From: Saccharophagus sp. K07
Lineage (GTDB): Bacteria; Pseudomonadota; Gammaproteobacteria; Pseudomonadales; Cellvibrionaceae
Reading direction: 5' to 3'
Assembly (NCBI RefSeq): GCF_014336955.1
Contig: NZ_QRAI01000001.1
Location: 558,001-622,000, forward strand
DNA: 64,000 nucleotides
The notes beneath the pieces were generated by a model. The model ran no database searches, was not told the origin of the DNA, and was given only the letters and a program-made list of their open reading frames with translations. How positions within the stretch are numbered: the stretch's first letter is position 1; every line of letters starts with the position of its first letter. The translations under genes and the position numbers were made by a program. Positions 8,787-17,993 of the stretch are shown in pieces.

Positions 8787-9065
8787 ATGCAAGAAAACGA
8801 GTTGTTTGTCTTGTTCCTGAGTACCGTCGTTCTACTTTTTATCGTTTTTTATCGCAAAGAACTCAAACGCTTACCTGCCGCTGGTTGGTTGTTCTCTGCC
8901 TATGTTGCGATCTGGATTGGGTGGTGTGCGACTACACTGGAGCACCTTATGGCGCCGACCTTTTTTAATATGGTGGAGCATATCGCCTACGCCGCTAATG
9001 GTCTGCTCTTGCTCCTCTGGTGTTGGTTCGGAATAAAAAACGGGCGGGTTGGGGCACATGATTAG
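8787..9065 (+). CDS. Small three-helix membrane protein coupled to a GGDEF-EAL gene
   Basis: From the ATG at 8787 (weak GGAGA ribosome site) the product is 92 residues; a TTG at 8748 would add 13. It has three predicted membrane helices: FVLFLSTVVLLFIVFY, GWLFSAYVAIWIGWCATTL and IAYAANGLLLLLWCWFGI. No catalytic motif is visible and I do not recognise the family. Its last 8 bases (ATGATTAG) contain the start codon of the downstream c-di-GMP gene, so the two are translationally coupled. It probably works with that protein, for example as a membrane partner or sensory subunit. Confidence 0.75.
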   Translation: MQENELFVLFLSTVVLLFIVFYRKELKRLPAAGWLFSAYVAIWIGWCATTLEHLMAPTFFNMVEHIAYAANGLLLLLWCWFGIKNGRVGAHD

Positions 9066-11019
9066 TCTGTTAGACGGTATTGGTGCAATCGCTTCGCTTG
9101 GCGCTGTTTTGCTTGCACTGACGTCCTGGCGCCAGCATCTGACGACTGCGGAAAAATGGTTGATGTGGGCCATTGGTTGTGCGACGGCCGTCATCAACAG
9201 TATGAGTTTGTCGAGTTGGTTCGGAGTTGGAATTACCGGCGGCGACCTGGTTCAAGAAGGTCTCGGTGATTATCTGCAAATCCTGCAGCCCGCATTGTGG
9301 GGAATGTTCTTTTATGCAGCGGTGCAGGCCGCGCAGCGCAAACAACTGGAAAAAAGCCGCCAACAAATGCGCGATCTGGTGGAAAACATGCCGGTCATTT
9401 TGCATGCGTATGACGACAAGGGACGTATTCTCGCCTGGAACCGACACGCGGAAGAGGTGAGTGGGTATTCCAAAGAAGAAGTATTCAGCAACAGCAATAT
9501 ATTGCTGCGCTTGTTTCCGGATGCGGAGTATCGGCAGCAGTTGATCGAGGAATGTCACAACCGCGGCGCCAGCTACCGACATCGTATTCGTCCACTCCTC
9601 TGCAAGCAGCGTTATGAACGGCAGATAGCCTGGTACAACATTTCCGAAAAATTCCCGATCAGCGGGTGGGCTAACTGGGGCATAGGTCTGGATATGACCG
9701 ACCAGTTGGTAGCTCAGAAAGAGCTGGAGCATATGGCAACTCATGATGAGTTGACGGGGCTTGCCAATCGCGCCCTGCTGCGCGATCGCCTGAGTCACTC
9801 ATTATCAGATGCGCAGCGCAACCAACGCCGCGGTGCATTGCTGTTGCTCGATCTGGATCATTTCAAAATGGTCAATGACAGCCATGGCCATCCTGTCGGC
9901 GATCAGCTTTTGCGAGAAGTGGCGGAGCGTTTGCGCAGCTGTGTGAAATCGACGGATACCTTGGCGCGCCTCGGCGGCGATGAGTTTGTCATTCTGCTGG
10001 AACGCATCGGCCGACCTGAAGAGGTAGCGTTGATCGCAGAGCGCATTTTAGCGGCGTTGGTCGGTCGACCTTTTGATGTATTTGGCAATGAAATTCGCGT
10101 GCGCACCAGCATCGGAATCACCATATTTCCCGATGATGATTTGAATCTCGACGAGCTGATGAAAAACGTTGATCTTGCGCTCTACGCGGCGAAACAAGGT
10201 GGGCGCAATGGTTACCATTTTTATTCGCGCGCGATGCACAACAAGATACGCTGGCAGCACCGGGTGGCGGAAAAATTGCGCAACGCATTGGAGTCGGATT
10301 CTTTTACCTTGCAATATCAGCCGCAAATTTGTTTGGGGGATTCTTCAGTTGCAGGGCTGGAGGCTTTATTGCGCTGGAGTGCGTTTGATGAAGTGCCTTT
10401 ATCGCCTTCGGCTTTTATTCCCATCGCAGAAAATATGGGCTTGATGCCGTCCTTGGGTAAATGGGTGGTAAAAGAAGCATCGCGCCAAGCGGCTGCTTGG
10501 AAAAATTTGCGACTGCCTATTGCAATTAATTTGTCGACGATTCAGTTGTATCAACCGAATTTGGTGGAGTCTCTGCACGAATTGATGCAGGAACATAATA
10601 TAGATCCGCAAACCATCGAGTTTGAGATTACCGAATCCGCCGTAATGCGCAATATAGATAGTGCGATCAATACTATGCGACGGTTGCGCGAAAAAGGTTT
10701 TTCAATTTCGCTGGATGACTTTGGAACGGGTTATTCGTCGCTCAGTTATCTAAAACGATTTCCGGTTGGCAAACTCAAAATTGACCAGTCCTTTGTCAAA
10801 TGCATTGAAACGGATCCGGTTGATGCTGCGATAGTGCGAAGTGTTATCAATCTCGGCCACAGCTTGAATATGAAGGTATTGGCCGAAGGGGTTGAGACAC
10901 AAGGACAGCTGGAGCGACTCGGTAACGAGGGGTGCGATTATATTCAAGGTTTTTATTATGCACCGCCGCTGACGGTGGAATCTGTGGAGGCTTATCTGCA
11001 GAGTGGTCATGTACACTGA
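9058..11019 (+). CDS. Membrane PAS-GGDEF-EAL c-di-GMP turnover protein
   Basis: The product is 653 residues from the ATG at 9058, which overlaps the preceding stop by 8 bp. The N-terminus has about three membrane helices (residues 5-95). A PAS domain follows at about 105-215 (MPVILHAYDDKGRILAWNRH), then GGDEF at about 230-390 with an intact active site (ARLGGDEFVILL). The product-inhibition I-site is degenerate (KSTD instead of RxxD). The EAL domain at about 400-650 keeps the key phosphodiesterase residues (GLEALLRW, INLS, EITES, LDDFGTGYSS, KIDQSF, AEGVET), so hydrolysis of c-di-GMP is expected; the cyclase may be active too. The next gene, on the other strand, encodes a second GGDEF-EAL protein. 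Confidence 0.93.
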   Translation: MISLLDGIGAIASLGAVLLALTSWRQHLTTAEKWLMWAIGCATAVINSMSLSSWFGVGITGGDLVQEGLGDYLQILQPALWGMFFYAAVQAAQRKQLEKSRQQMRDLVENMPVILHAYDDKGRILAWNRHAEEVSGYSKEEVFSNSNILLRLFPDAEYRQQLIEECHNRGASYRHRIRPLLCKQRYERQIAWYNISEKFPISGWANWGIGLDMTDQLVAQKELEHMATHDELTGLANRALLRDRLSHSLSDAQRNQRRGALLLLDLDHFKMVNDSHGHPVGDQLLREVAERLRSCVKSTDTLARLGGDEFVILLERIGRPEEVALIAERILAALVGRPFDVFGNEIRVRTSIGITIFPDDDLNLDELMKNVDLALYAAKQGGRNGYHFYSRAMHNKIRWQHRVAEKLRNALESDSFTLQYQPQICLGDSSVAGLEALLRWSAFDEVPLSPSAFIPIAENMGLMPSLGKWVVKEASRQAAAWKNLRLPIAINLSTIQLYQPNLVESLHELMQEHNIDPQTIEFEITESAVMRNIDSAINTMRRLREKGFSISLDDFGTGYSSLSYLKRFPVGKLKIDQSFVKCIETDPVDAAIVRSVINLGHSLNMKVLAEGVETQGQLERLGNEGCDYIQGFYYAPPLTVESVEAYLQSGHVH

Positions 11020-11059
11020 GAGTGACGGCTGCTCGATCGTTTTATTTTTCTTCTTTCAT

Positions 11060-13858
11060 TTATTCCAGGTTATTTTGCGGATCGCTATAGCGCTCGTGCC
11101 AAGCTAAAAATTCATCGGCTGGCACCGGGCGGCTGATATAAAACCCTTGCGCTTGCTCGCAATTTAAACGTTGCAATTCATCCAGCGTTTTTTGATCTTC
11201 TACGCCTTCCGCTACTACCTCCAGGCCAAATGAGTGGGCAAGCCCAAGCGTGGATTGCACAATCACCGCGTCTTGCTCATCGGACAACATATCGCGAATA
11301 AATGAACGGTCGATTTTTAAGGTATCAATTGGCAGACGTTTAAGATAACCGAGCGATGAATAACCTGTACCAAAATCATCTATGGCAAAACGCACTCCCA
11401 GGCTGTGAATGCGATTGATGACATTCAATGCCCGCTCTGGATCGCCAATCAATGTGCTTTCGGTAATTTCAATTTCCAATGATGGAGGCGGGACGGCATA
11501 TTTTTGTAAAAGCCGTTCGATATGGCTCGGAAATGCGGAGTCCATCAGATTGCGGGTGGAAAGGTTAATGGAAACGACCAAATCCAGGCCTTCTTCTCGC
11601 CACAGATGAATTTGTTTGAGCGCGTTTTCCAGTACCCATAAACCGAGCGGCTGAATCAAATCGCTCATTTCCGCGAGGGGAATAAATTCACTCGGGGGAA
11701 CCATGCCTAAACGGGGGTGATTCCAACGCACCAAAGCCTCGCAACCGAGACAGCGTTTGTTGGTGATATCGATGCGCGGTTGATAGTGCAGAACCAATTG
11801 GTTTTGCCGGATGGCGGTGCCCAATTCCCCCATCATGGCAAGTCGGCGCGGGTTGTGAGCGTCGTGCTCGGGATCGTAAATCACCGTGCTCGAGGATTCG
11901 GATTTGGCCTTGTACATGGCCACGTCGGCGCAGCGCAATAATGAGTGACTGTTGTCGCCATGCCGTGGAAAAAAGGAGATGCCGACACTGCCGCCTAACT
12001 CGAGGGTGATGTCACCGACCTGGGTAGGACTGCGCAGGCAGGAGTGAATCCGATTGGCGAGGCTCATGGCTTCCTGCTCATCCAGAACATTGGGAGCCAG
12101 CACCGCAAATTCGTCGCCGCCAAGGCGATACAACTGGGCGCCGCGGGCGCGCAACATTTGATTTAGCTGCTGGGCGATGGTTTGCAGCAGTTTGTCACCC
12201 ATCGCATGCCCGAGGGTATCGTTGACCTCTTTAAAGCGGTCCAGGTCGAGCAGCATCATCGCCAGTTTTTGATTGTTGGCTTGCGCCGATACTATGGCAC
12301 CTTGCGCCATATCGTGTAGGCGAGCGCGATTTGGCAAGCCGGTCAGTTCGTCATGATTGGCGCGGTATTCCATTTCGCGCTTTGAATTGAGCAATTGCTC
12401 ATTGGCCCGTTTGCGTTCGGTCATATCCGAGGCAATACATAAAAAGCCGGATACGGAATCGCTGTCGTGATGCAGGGCCGTGACGGATAACAATACGGGT
12501 ACACGCTCACCGTTTTTGCGGATATAGGTCCACTCTCGCTCTTCGGTGCGATTGACAGAGGGGTATGCCGTTAAAGTGGCGAACCCTGGTTCGACAGCAT
12601 GGGGCAGTTCATCATTGAGTTCTATGGCGCGCCAGTAAAGTTCGTCTTCGTCGTGAAAGGCCAGCGGGGTCAATTTGCCTATGACCTCATCGGCCGAGTA
12701 GCCGAGCATGCGCTCGGCGCCGCGGTTAAAACTGAGGATCGTGCCTGACAGATCGGTCGCGATAATGCTGTAATCCGCGCCGTCGAAAATGGCCTGTTGC
12801 AGCGAGAGCAGGTGCTGGATTTTGGCCTGGGTTTGTTTGCGTTCGGTGATGTCTCTGACGCAGGCGACCAAATAGGGAGTTTGATCCAGCTCAATGCGCG
12901 TCAGGCTTACTTCAGAGTCAAATTCCGTCCCGTCGAAGCGGCGTTGGCGCCATTCGAACAACTGGGGAATGCCGTCCTTGAGCGCCGGTTGCATGAACTG
13001 CTGCACCTTGCTCACGGACAGCTGCCCATCGGCTTGATATTCAGCCCAAAAGCGCTTGGGCGGATGGCGGGAGAACTCCTCCAAAGTGCAGCTGTACAAC
13101 TTCAAGGCCGCCTGGTTGCATTCGATCATGCGATTGTTCTGCAACAGGAAGATGGCGTCGGTTGTTGAGTCGAACACCTTGCGATAGCGCTCCTCCGAGC
13201 GGTACAGCGCATGCACGGCGAGCAGTTGCGAGAGCAGGTCGGCTATAGAGACGGCAAAACTTTGTTCTGCCTGCGACCAGGTGCGGCCCGGTCCTACATG
13301 TTCGATGCACAGCACGCCAATGGTCTTGCCGGCTTGGCGCAGGGTGGCATCCAGCAGACTGGAGATTCCCAGAGGTTGGAAATAGATCGGACCAAAGGTC
13401 GCCGTTTCCGGCGTCTTGTAGGCGTCGTGTGCGGCCAGAATTCGGTCGTTGAGAATGGAGTTGAAATACGCCGGGTGATCCTTGCAGAAGATTTCCAGTG
13501 CGGGATCGAGGGAACAGACATTGCTGTCGCACAACATTTTGCAGTACAGGCGATCATACCCGTGGTCGAAACTCCACAAGCCTACCCTTCGGACCCGTAA
13601 TGATTCAGCACAATGATTCAGGACGAGACGAAGGCTTGCATCTATACGCCCCTGCCAGAGACTGTCTTCTTTGAGCAGTTGGATATAGGCACTGTGTAAC
13701 GAATTGCTATATGTCTCTTGAGGTTGGGATGCTTCGGTCATTAAAGATCGCTGAATCGGGCCGTTGAGCGGTGTTTCCATACAGGGTAGTTCAAACCGGC
13801 CAATCATGCCGCCTTTCGCCTCGACGCCCGATGGACAGTAGCGAAAACCTGAATCCAT
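11060..13858 (-). CDS. GAF-PAS-PAS-GGDEF-EAL c-di-GMP turnover protein
   Basis: The product is up to 932 residues and has no membrane helix, so it is probably cytosolic. Domains in order are: GAF at about 65-215 (LLDATLRQAGKTIGVLCIEH), PAS at about 225-340 (RYRKVFDSTTDAIFLLQNNR), PAS-PAC at about 345-490 (FDGADYSIIATDLSGTILSF), GGDEF at about 500-660 (YRLGGDEFAVLA), and EAL at about 680-920 (GCEALVRWNH, INLSTR, EITEST, IDDFGTGYSS, KIDRSF, AEGVED). GGDEF and EAL motifs are intact; there is no RxxD I-site. The start is uncertain. The ATG at 13858 lacks a clear ribosome site, and Met18 or Met39 (MTEASQP) are alternatives. It is convergent with the other GGDEF-EAL gene, with 40 bp between stop codons. 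Confidence 0.92.
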   Translation of the reverse strand: MDSGFRYCPSGVEAKGGMIGRFELPCMETPLNGPIQRSLMTEASQPQETYSNSLHSAYIQLLKEDSLWQGRIDASLRLVLNHCAESLRVRRVGLWSFDHGYDRLYCKMLCDSNVCSLDPALEIFCKDHPAYFNSILNDRILAAHDAYKTPETATFGPIYFQPLGISSLLDATLRQAGKTIGVLCIEHVGPGRTWSQAEQSFAVSIADLLSQLLAVHALYRSEERYRKVFDSTTDAIFLLQNNRMIECNQAALKLYSCTLEEFSRHPPKRFWAEYQADGQLSVSKVQQFMQPALKDGIPQLFEWRQRRFDGTEFDSEVSLTRIELDQTPYLVACVRDITERKQTQAKIQHLLSLQQAIFDGADYSIIATDLSGTILSFNRGAERMLGYSADEVIGKLTPLAFHDEDELYWRAIELNDELPHAVEPGFATLTAYPSVNRTEEREWTYIRKNGERVPVLLSVTALHHDSDSVSGFLCIASDMTERKRANEQLLNSKREMEYRANHDELTGLPNRARLHDMAQGAIVSAQANNQKLAMMLLDLDRFKEVNDTLGHAMGDKLLQTIAQQLNQMLRARGAQLYRLGGDEFAVLAPNVLDEQEAMSLANRIHSCLRSPTQVGDITLELGGSVGISFFPRHGDNSHSLLRCADVAMYKAKSESSSTVIYDPEHDAHNPRRLAMMGELGTAIRQNQLVLHYQPRIDITNKRCLGCEALVRWNHPRLGMVPPSEFIPLAEMSDLIQPLGLWVLENALKQIHLWREEGLDLVVSINLSTRNLMDSAFPSHIERLLQKYAVPPPSLEIEITESTLIGDPERALNVINRIHSLGVRFAIDDFGTGYSSLGYLKRLPIDTLKIDRSFIRDMLSDEQDAVIVQSTLGLAHSFGLEVVAEGVEDQKTLDELQRLNCEQAQGFYISRPVPADEFLAWHERYSDPQNNLE

Positions 13859-13977
13859 TAGTCATTTTTCATCTTCGAAACGAAATTTTTTGTAGGGTGC
13901 GAGCGCGAGAACTGGCATGATCGCGCGCCAGCCATATGCCGGCCGGCTCAGTTATCTAATTCATTTCAAGGGTTTTT

Positions 13978-14634
13978 ATGGTGCTTGAAGCTTTGCATGC
14001 CCAAGCTGACGAGGAGTCGCTGTTTGCGCTCATCGCAGAGGGCTTGGAACAGTGGGGTTACATTGTCTTGCCCAAGGGTTTGCCGCGGCATCTGATCGAT
14101 TGCCTGCAAACCCTCCATCAACGGGAACGGGAAAGGTTTTACGCCGCAGGAGTTGGTCGCGGCAGTGGGCAAAGTCAGAATCAGATGTTGCGGCGAGACA
14201 AGATCTCCTGGATCGAGGAGACGGATACTTTTGCCGAACCCTGGATTGCATGGACCACTTCTTTACAACGTTACCTCAATCGATCTCTCTATCTCGGCTT
14301 ATTCTCATTTGAAAGCCACCTGGCGGTTTACGAGCCGGGCGATTTTTATAAAACCCATCTTGATGCCTTTCGCGGGCAATCCAATCGTCGCCTATCCCTT
14401 GTGACATATCTGAACGATGAATGGTCAGAGGAGCAGGGGGGTGAGCTGGTGATCTATCGGCCTGGGGCGGACGAATGCCTGACCAAGGTAAAGCCAGAGC
14501 TCGGTACTCTGGTATTGTTTCTTAGCGAAGAATTTCCGCATGAAGTTTTGCCGGCGAAAAGTCAGCGCTTGAGCGTTGCGGGATGGTTTCGTATCAATGG
14601 TTCCAGCACCACACTCGTCGATCCGCCGAGTTAA
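13978..14634 (+). CDS. 2OG-Fe(II) oxygenase (prolyl 4-hydroxylase / SM-20-like)
   Basis: The product is 218 residues. The C-terminal half is a double-stranded beta-helix dioxygenase. The iron ligands are visible as His and Asp in YKTHLDAFRG and the distal His in EEFPHEVLP. The 2-oxoglutarate-binding Arg is probably in KSQRLSVAGWFR. RRLSLVTYLNDEWSEEQGGE is the typical core strand of prolyl-hydroxylase-like proteins. The substrate is not evident; bacterial relatives hydroxylate proline in proteins such as EF-Tu. The gene is divergent from the GAF-GGDEF-EAL gene and lies 119 bp upstream of the helicase gene, which has its own promoter. Confidence 0.85.
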   Translation: MVLEALHAQADEESLFALIAEGLEQWGYIVLPKGLPRHLIDCLQTLHQRERERFYAAGVGRGSGQSQNQMLRRDKISWIEETDTFAEPWIAWTTSLQRYLNRSLYLGLFSFESHLAVYEPGDFYKTHLDAFRGQSNRRLSLVTYLNDEWSEEQGGELVIYRPGADECLTKVKPELGTLVLFLSEEFPHEVLPAKSQRLSVAGWFRINGSSTTLVDPPS

Positions 14635-14648
14635 AGGCGGTTAAAAAA

Positions 14649-14730
14649 CGGACACGGCTTGTCATTGCCTGTATAATCCCGCGCCTTTTGTTTCGGCATG
14701 CAATGCCATCAGTTTTTGGCCATCAGTTTT
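14649..14730 (+). promoter_or_regulatory. Candidate deaD promoter and leader direct repeat
   Basis: A perfect -10 TATAAT lies at 14672-14677, with a -35-like CGGACA at 14649-14654 and a 17-bp spacer. In the roughly 70-nt leader the 12-mer GCCATCAGTTTT is repeated at 14705-14716 and 14719-14730, 14 bp apart. DeaD-type helicase mRNAs often have regulated leaders. No function is shown for this repeat. Confidence 0.5.
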
Positions 14731-14753
14731 GCCCCTCTATACAGGATTCCGTC

Positions 14754-16538
14754 ATGACCCAAATCAGCCCTACCTTCGAACAACTTGGGCTTTCTCAACC
14801 ATTGCTGCAGGCGCTGCAACAGATTGGTTACGAATCTCCATCGCCGATTCAGGCGATGGCCATGCCCCCGCTGCTGAAAGGCCGCGATGTACTGGGGCAA
14901 GCACAGACCGGAACGGGCAAAACCGCGGCGTTTGCGTTGCCGGTGTTGCAACAGTTGGACTTAAAGCAAAAACATACGCAGGCGTTGGTGTTGGCGCCGA
15001 CGCGGGAATTGGCGATCCAGGTAGCGGAAGCGTTCCAGAGCTATGCGCACTTTTTGCCGGGTTTCCACATACTGCCGATCTACGGCGGTCAGGCCTATGA
15101 CAAACAAATCCAGGCGTTAAAGCGCGGAGTTCAGGTTGTCGTCGGCACGCCGGGACGTGTGATGGACCATATGCGCAAAGGCACCCTCAAACTCGACAAA
15201 ATCAAACATTTTGTTCTGGACGAAGCCGATGAAATGTTGCGCATGGGATTTATCGACGACGTGGAATGGATTCTCAGTCACGCGCCGAGTGACCGTCAGA
15301 TCGCGCTCTTTTCCGCCACTATGCCGCGGGAAATTGCCAAGGTGGCCAATACCTACCTCAACAATCCTGAGCATGTGAAGATCGAGGTAAAAACCACTAC
15401 AGCGGAAACCATTCGCCAGCGTTATTGGCCGGTAAGCGGTCTGCATAAGCTGGATGCGATTACGCGCATTCTGGAAGTGGAACCCTTTGATGCCATGATT
15501 ATTTTCGTGCGCACCAAAACCACGACTGTGGAATTGGCGGAAAAACTCGAAGCGCGCGGCTACAGTGCCGCCGCTCTCAACGGTGATATTCCGCAAAACG
15601 TGCGCGAGCGCACCATCGACAAACTTAAAAACGGCCAGATCGACATTCTTGTTGCTACCGACGTGGCGGCGCGCGGATTGGACGTCGACCGCATCAGTCA
15701 CGTACTGAATTACGATATTCCATACGACACCGAAGCCTATGTACACCGCATAGGCCGCACTGGTCGCGCCGGACGCGCAGGCGAAGCGATTTTGTTTGTC
15801 GCCAAGCGCGAAGTGCGCATGCTGCACGCCATCGAAAAGGCCACAGGTCAAGCCATTCAGCCGATGCGCCTGCCATCTGCTGCGGATATCAACGAACACC
15901 GCGTTATTCGTTTCAAACAAAAAATTCAGGATGCCTTGCAACAGGAAGACCTGGATTTTTACCGCAATCTGATCGAAGACATTTGCCGCGACAACGAACA
16001 AAATCCTATCGACATTGCAGCTGCGCTTGCCTGCTTGTATCAAGGCGATCAACCGCTGTTGTTAAAAGAGCGTGACACCACGCCGTCGAATGATTTTGTG
16101 TCGCAAGGACGCAAAGAGAAACATGAGCGCAGCGACCGACCGGATAAAAAGGAGAAACGCAAAAAACAAAAAGAGTTGGATGTGAATATGGAAACCTACC
16201 GGGTAGAAGTAGGCCGTCGAGATGGCGTGCGCCCGGGTGATTTGGTCGGTGCCATTGCCAATGAAGCAGGTATCGATAGTGAATATATCGGCCATATAAA
16301 AATTCACGACGACCATTGCACTGTCGATTTGCCAAAGGGAATGCCAAAAGAAATCTTCCGCGTGCTGCAAAAGGCATGGGTTTGCCAAAAGCAGTTGAAT
16401 ATCTCCTTGGCCAGCGAGCAGAAGTACGGCAAGTCAGCAGACAATTCCGCGGAAGATAATGGTCGCGGCCGGCGTGCCAAGCCGGACCATAAAGGCTCTC
16501 GCGACAAAAAATTTGAGCGCGGTTCGCGCAAAAAGTAA
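14754..16538 (+). CDS. deaD: DEAD-box ATP-dependent RNA helicase DeaD/CsdA
   Basis: The product is 594 residues from the ATG at 14754 (MTQISPTFEQLGLSQ). The frame is open further upstream but the helicase homology begins here. Helicase core motifs are all present: Q motif (YESPSPIQAMAMP), motif I (AQTGTGKTAAF), Ia (PTRELAIQV), II (DEAD), III (SAT), V (ATDVAARGLDVD) and VI (HRIGRTGRAGR). A DbpA-type RNA-binding domain at about 480-555 (YRVEVGRRDGVRPGDLVGAI) follows a lysine-rich linker. A basic tail ends the protein. This layout is that of DeaD/CsdA, the cold-shock helicase used in ribosome large-subunit assembly, mRNA decay and translation. A transcription hairpin follows. Confidence 0.95.
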   Translation: MTQISPTFEQLGLSQPLLQALQQIGYESPSPIQAMAMPPLLKGRDVLGQAQTGTGKTAAFALPVLQQLDLKQKHTQALVLAPTRELAIQVAEAFQSYAHFLPGFHILPIYGGQAYDKQIQALKRGVQVVVGTPGRVMDHMRKGTLKLDKIKHFVLDEADEMLRMGFIDDVEWILSHAPSDRQIALFSATMPREIAKVANTYLNNPEHVKIEVKTTTAETIRQRYWPVSGLHKLDAITRILEVEPFDAMIIFVRTKTTTVELAEKLEARGYSAAALNGDIPQNVRERTIDKLKNGQIDILVATDVAARGLDVDRISHVLNYDIPYDTEAYVHRIGRTGRAGRAGEAILFVAKREVRMLHAIEKATGQAIQPMRLPSAADINEHRVIRFKQKIQDALQQEDLDFYRNLIEDICRDNEQNPIDIAAALACLYQGDQPLLLKERDTTPSNDFVSQGRKEKHERSDRPDKKEKRKKQKELDVNMETYRVEVGRRDGVRPGDLVGAIANEAGIDSEYIGHIKIHDDHCTVDLPKGMPKEIFRVLQKAWVCQKQLNISLASEQKYGKSADNSAEDNGRGRRAKPDHKGSRDKKFERGSRKK

Positions 16539-16546
16539 TTCAGAAC

Positions 16547-16569
16547 ATTGGCGGGCATAACCCGCCAAT
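16547..16569 (+). terminator. Hairpin downstream of deaD
   Basis: ATTGGCGGG (16547-16555) and CCCGCCAAT (16561-16569) form a perfect 9-bp stem with a 5-nt loop, followed by TCTCTTGCTATT. It is positioned as a terminator, but the U tract is poor. Confidence 0.6.
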
Positions 16570-16822
16570 TCTCTTGCTATTCCTGCATCCTTCATTTTCT
16601 TTTTTACACCTTCCAAGTTTTTATAACCACGTTTTTTCTCTTTATTGGCGTTGAAGTGCGATTACTGACGCATTCGGTTGACCAGTATTGGTTAATTTTA
16701 TGGGTTTGGCTTACAAGTTGCTCTTCCACCTCAGAGTCCATTGATACCGAGCTTGTGTATTGCGGTGATGTTGGAGATGGGTGTCGCCGAGGAGGCAATT
16801 GCGTGATTGGGGTGGGAGAGCT

Positions 16823-17272
16823 ATGAACATGAAGCGGAAAATGACTCGGTATTCGCTGACCAACTTTATTCGATTTCTGGAAGTGGTTTGGCAGGAAAGA
16901 CTGGTAAAAAAACAGACCTTGCAACAGTGGCAGGAAGCTATATCTGAATTCCAAAACATTCTTAGCCTAGATGAAGTTGCCGATCTCCGTTGCTTGGATA
17001 TTCAGCATTTAAGCAGCCGCTATGTGGACTTTTTGGTGGATAATCGCAATAGCATTACTCCCTGGCGCATTTACCAACTGAAGAATGGCTTAATGCAAGG
17101 GGTGGGAGATTTTATCGCCTATACAATAAATCCCAACGAGTATAAACGCTGCGCCAGGTTGGCTTTGGCCAAGCATATTTACTTACAGAAAAAAGCTCGC
17201 GTGGCTGCTGCAGTTTTGCCATTACCTGCGATTCGAGCGAGCGAAACGCGGGTTTCGTCGGGTGTTCAATAA
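16823..17272 (+). CDS. Hypothetical protein (149 aa)
   Basis: The ATG at 16823 is preceded by a GGGAGAG ribosome site, which fixes the start. The product is basic and helical (FIRFLEVVWQERLVKKQTLQ, RYVDFLVDNRNSITPWRIYQ). The arrangement of helices faintly recalls the SAM-like core-binding domain of tyrosine recombinases, but there is no catalytic domain and the resemblance may be chance. There is no signal peptide. It lies 27 bp upstream of the MgtC-like gene and is probably co-transcribed with it. I do not recognise the family. Confidence 0.65.
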   Translation: MNMKRKMTRYSLTNFIRFLEVVWQERLVKKQTLQQWQEAISEFQNILSLDEVADLRCLDIQHLSSRYVDFLVDNRNSITPWRIYQLKNGLMQGVGDFIAYTINPNEYKRCARLALAKHIYLQKKARVAAAVLPLPAIRASETRVSSGVQ

Positions 17273-17299
17273 AGATTTTTAGAACCAGCGGAGCCCGGC

Positions 17300-17743
17300 A
17301 TGCCGGAATTTGATCTGGATTTTCATCTTATTATCTTCAATTTTTATCAGCTCGGAATCGCTTTCATACTGGCTTTGCCCATTGCGCTCAATCGCGAGCA
17401 CGGAGCAAAGGAGGCGCGTGGGGCTGGATTGCGGACATTTCCGCTTGTCGCTATCGCTTCTTGCGCTTTTATGTTAGTGGCGATGAATGTGTATGATGGC
17501 GCAGAGGCAGAAGCTCGGGTAATGTACGGAGTTATAACCGGTATAGGATTTATCGGCGGCGGGGCTATAGTAAAAGAATCCAAAAGAGTGGGCGGAACTG
17601 CCACGGCGGCGGGCATCTGGATAACCGGGGCCATTGGTATTTCGGTAGCATATGAGCGTTATGAAATTGCACTTACTTTGTCGTTATTTAGCTTCCTGAT
17701 CTTTCAATTCTTTCCGTATTTCAAACGCAAGGATGAAGGTTGA
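17300..17743 (+). CDS. MgtC/SapB-family membrane protein
   Basis: The product is 147 residues with four membrane helices. Family motifs are clear: ILALPIALNREHGAKEARGAGLRTF near the start, then VMYGVITGIGFIGGGAIVKES and GTATAAGIWITGAIGISV. This is the membrane core of MgtC/SapB proteins. It lacks the C-terminal ACT-like domain of Salmonella MgtC, so it belongs to the short SapB/YhiD-type group. MgtC proteins act in low-magnesium and acid adaptation, partly through effects on the F-type ATPase. It follows the 149-aa hypothetical gene closely. Confidence 0.85.
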   Translation: MPEFDLDFHLIIFNFYQLGIAFILALPIALNREHGAKEARGAGLRTFPLVAIASCAFMLVAMNVYDGAEAEARVMYGVITGIGFIGGGAIVKESKRVGGTATAAGIWITGAIGISVAYERYEIALTLSLFSFLIFQFFPYFKRKDEG

Positions 17744-17810
17744 AATTCAAGGCGCTTAACCGGCTTGAAGGATTGAGGCGTCCTTTCCTCATTTTGTGTC
17801 ATCCTTTTAA

Positions 17811-17993
17811 TTAACAGTTCTCGTCGGTTGCTTTTTCGCAAGCGTCTTCTATAGCATCCCCGGTATTTTCCGCTGCGCGATCAACTTTTTCGCCAGCTTT
17901 TTCCATGGGGCCATCTCGATCGCATCCGACTAAAGAAAAAGAAGTTGCCCCAAATAAAGCCAGCATTAACGCCAATGTGTATGCCTTTGCCAT
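17811..17993 (-). CDS. Small lipoprotein (60 aa), entericidin-like
   Basis: A signal peptide ends in a lipobox (SLVGC, residues 20-24), so the mature lipoprotein is only about 37 residues. The mature part is charged and helical (MEKAGEKVDRAAENTGDAIE) and contains two further cysteines (DACEK and a C-terminal Cys). This resembles the small entericidin-type and stress-induced lipoproteins of gammaproteobacteria, but is not a clear EcnA or EcnB. It is convergent with the mgtC-like gene. A perfect 15-bp palindrome lies in its upstream region. Confidence 0.75.
   Translation of the reverse strand: MAKAYTLALMLALFGATSFSLVGCDRDGPMEKAGEKVDRAAENTGDAIEDACEKATDENC

Noticed and set aside
15117-16052. 311-codon minus-strand frame opposite deaD
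   Set aside because: It is a shadow of a well-defined helicase gene; no ribosome site or motif.
16823-17272. Integrase fragment
   Set aside because: Only a vague helical likeness to the SAM-like core-binding domain; no catalytic residues and no mobile-element context.
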